Shown here piece after piece: positions 5,783-5,800 of a stretch of 5,800 nt of DNA (positions within the stretch are counted from its first letter, which is position 1; each line of letters starts with the position of its first letter). The stretch comes from Euryarchaeota archaeon UBA23 (GTDB lineage Archaea; Thermoplasmatota; Poseidoniia; Poseidoniales; Thalassarchaeaceae): assembly GCA_002498725.1 (NCBI GenBank), contig DAIJ01000030.1, positions 1 to 5,800 of the forward strand. Direction: 5' to 3'. A program made the translations under genes and the position numbers. The notes beneath the pieces were generated by a model. That model was not told where the DNA came from, searched no databases, and worked only from the letters and a program-made list of their open reading frames with translations.

Positions 5783-5800
5783 CACTACACAAACCCCATA

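Noticed and set aside
5783..5800. Terminator after purQ
   Set aside because: Only 18 bases are available, with neither a hairpin nor a T-run.

Overview
The window holds a divergent pair of nucleotide-biosynthesis loci. Leftward is a eukaryote-type orotidine-5'-phosphate decarboxylase gene (pyrF/URA3-like, UMP synthesis) followed by a chain of very small membrane or exported ORFs. Rightward is a two-gene purine operon encoding FGAM synthase as a PurS-PurS-PurL fusion plus a separate PurQ glutaminase. At the left edge lies the 3' end of an unrelated rightward gene whose product ends in a proline-rich linker, a membrane helix and a short tail.

Layout: 2-403 (+) is the partial anchored protein. 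An 18-bp convergent gap follows. From 1793 down to about 422 (-) there is a tightly packed leftward cluster: pyrF, a 76-aa one-helix membrane protein, a 38-aa ORF that is mostly signal peptide, and a membrane-protein reading frame that can only be read through with frame changes. The junctions are compact: a 1-nt TAATG overlap after pyrF, then two 4-nt gaps that both read TGATTC(T/G)ATG. Positions 1794-1916 are the divergent control region, containing a perfect 6-bp-arm inverted repeat. From 1917 to 5782 (+) purL and purQ overlap by 1 nt (TAATG again), with Shine-Dalgarno-like sequences ahead of both. Nothing recognisable follows purQ.

Together PurSL and PurQ catalyse the fourth step of purine synthesis (FGAR + Gln + ATP to FGAM), and PyrF catalyses the last step of UMP synthesis. 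Their head-to-head arrangement would allow shared control of purine and pyrimidine supply, but that is inference.

Organism: a prokaryote, judging by overlapping genes, Shine-Dalgarno motifs and no sign of introns. The sequence is moderately AT-rich, with frequent ATA (Ile) and AGA (Arg) codons. The roughly 1000-residue PurSL and 273-residue PurQ resemble the type I associate with deltaproteobacteria such as Geobacter, while the decarboxylase is of the yeast URA3 type. This mixture, together with the small membrane proteins, makes an uncultured marine euryarchaeon (Poseidoniales-like) my best guess, but the window contains no marker gene that settles it. I see no mobile element, CRISPR array, tRNA or rRNA. 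The core genes are conventional; the less expected material is the Arg-to-Ser change in the decarboxylase and the small-ORF chain behind pyrF.
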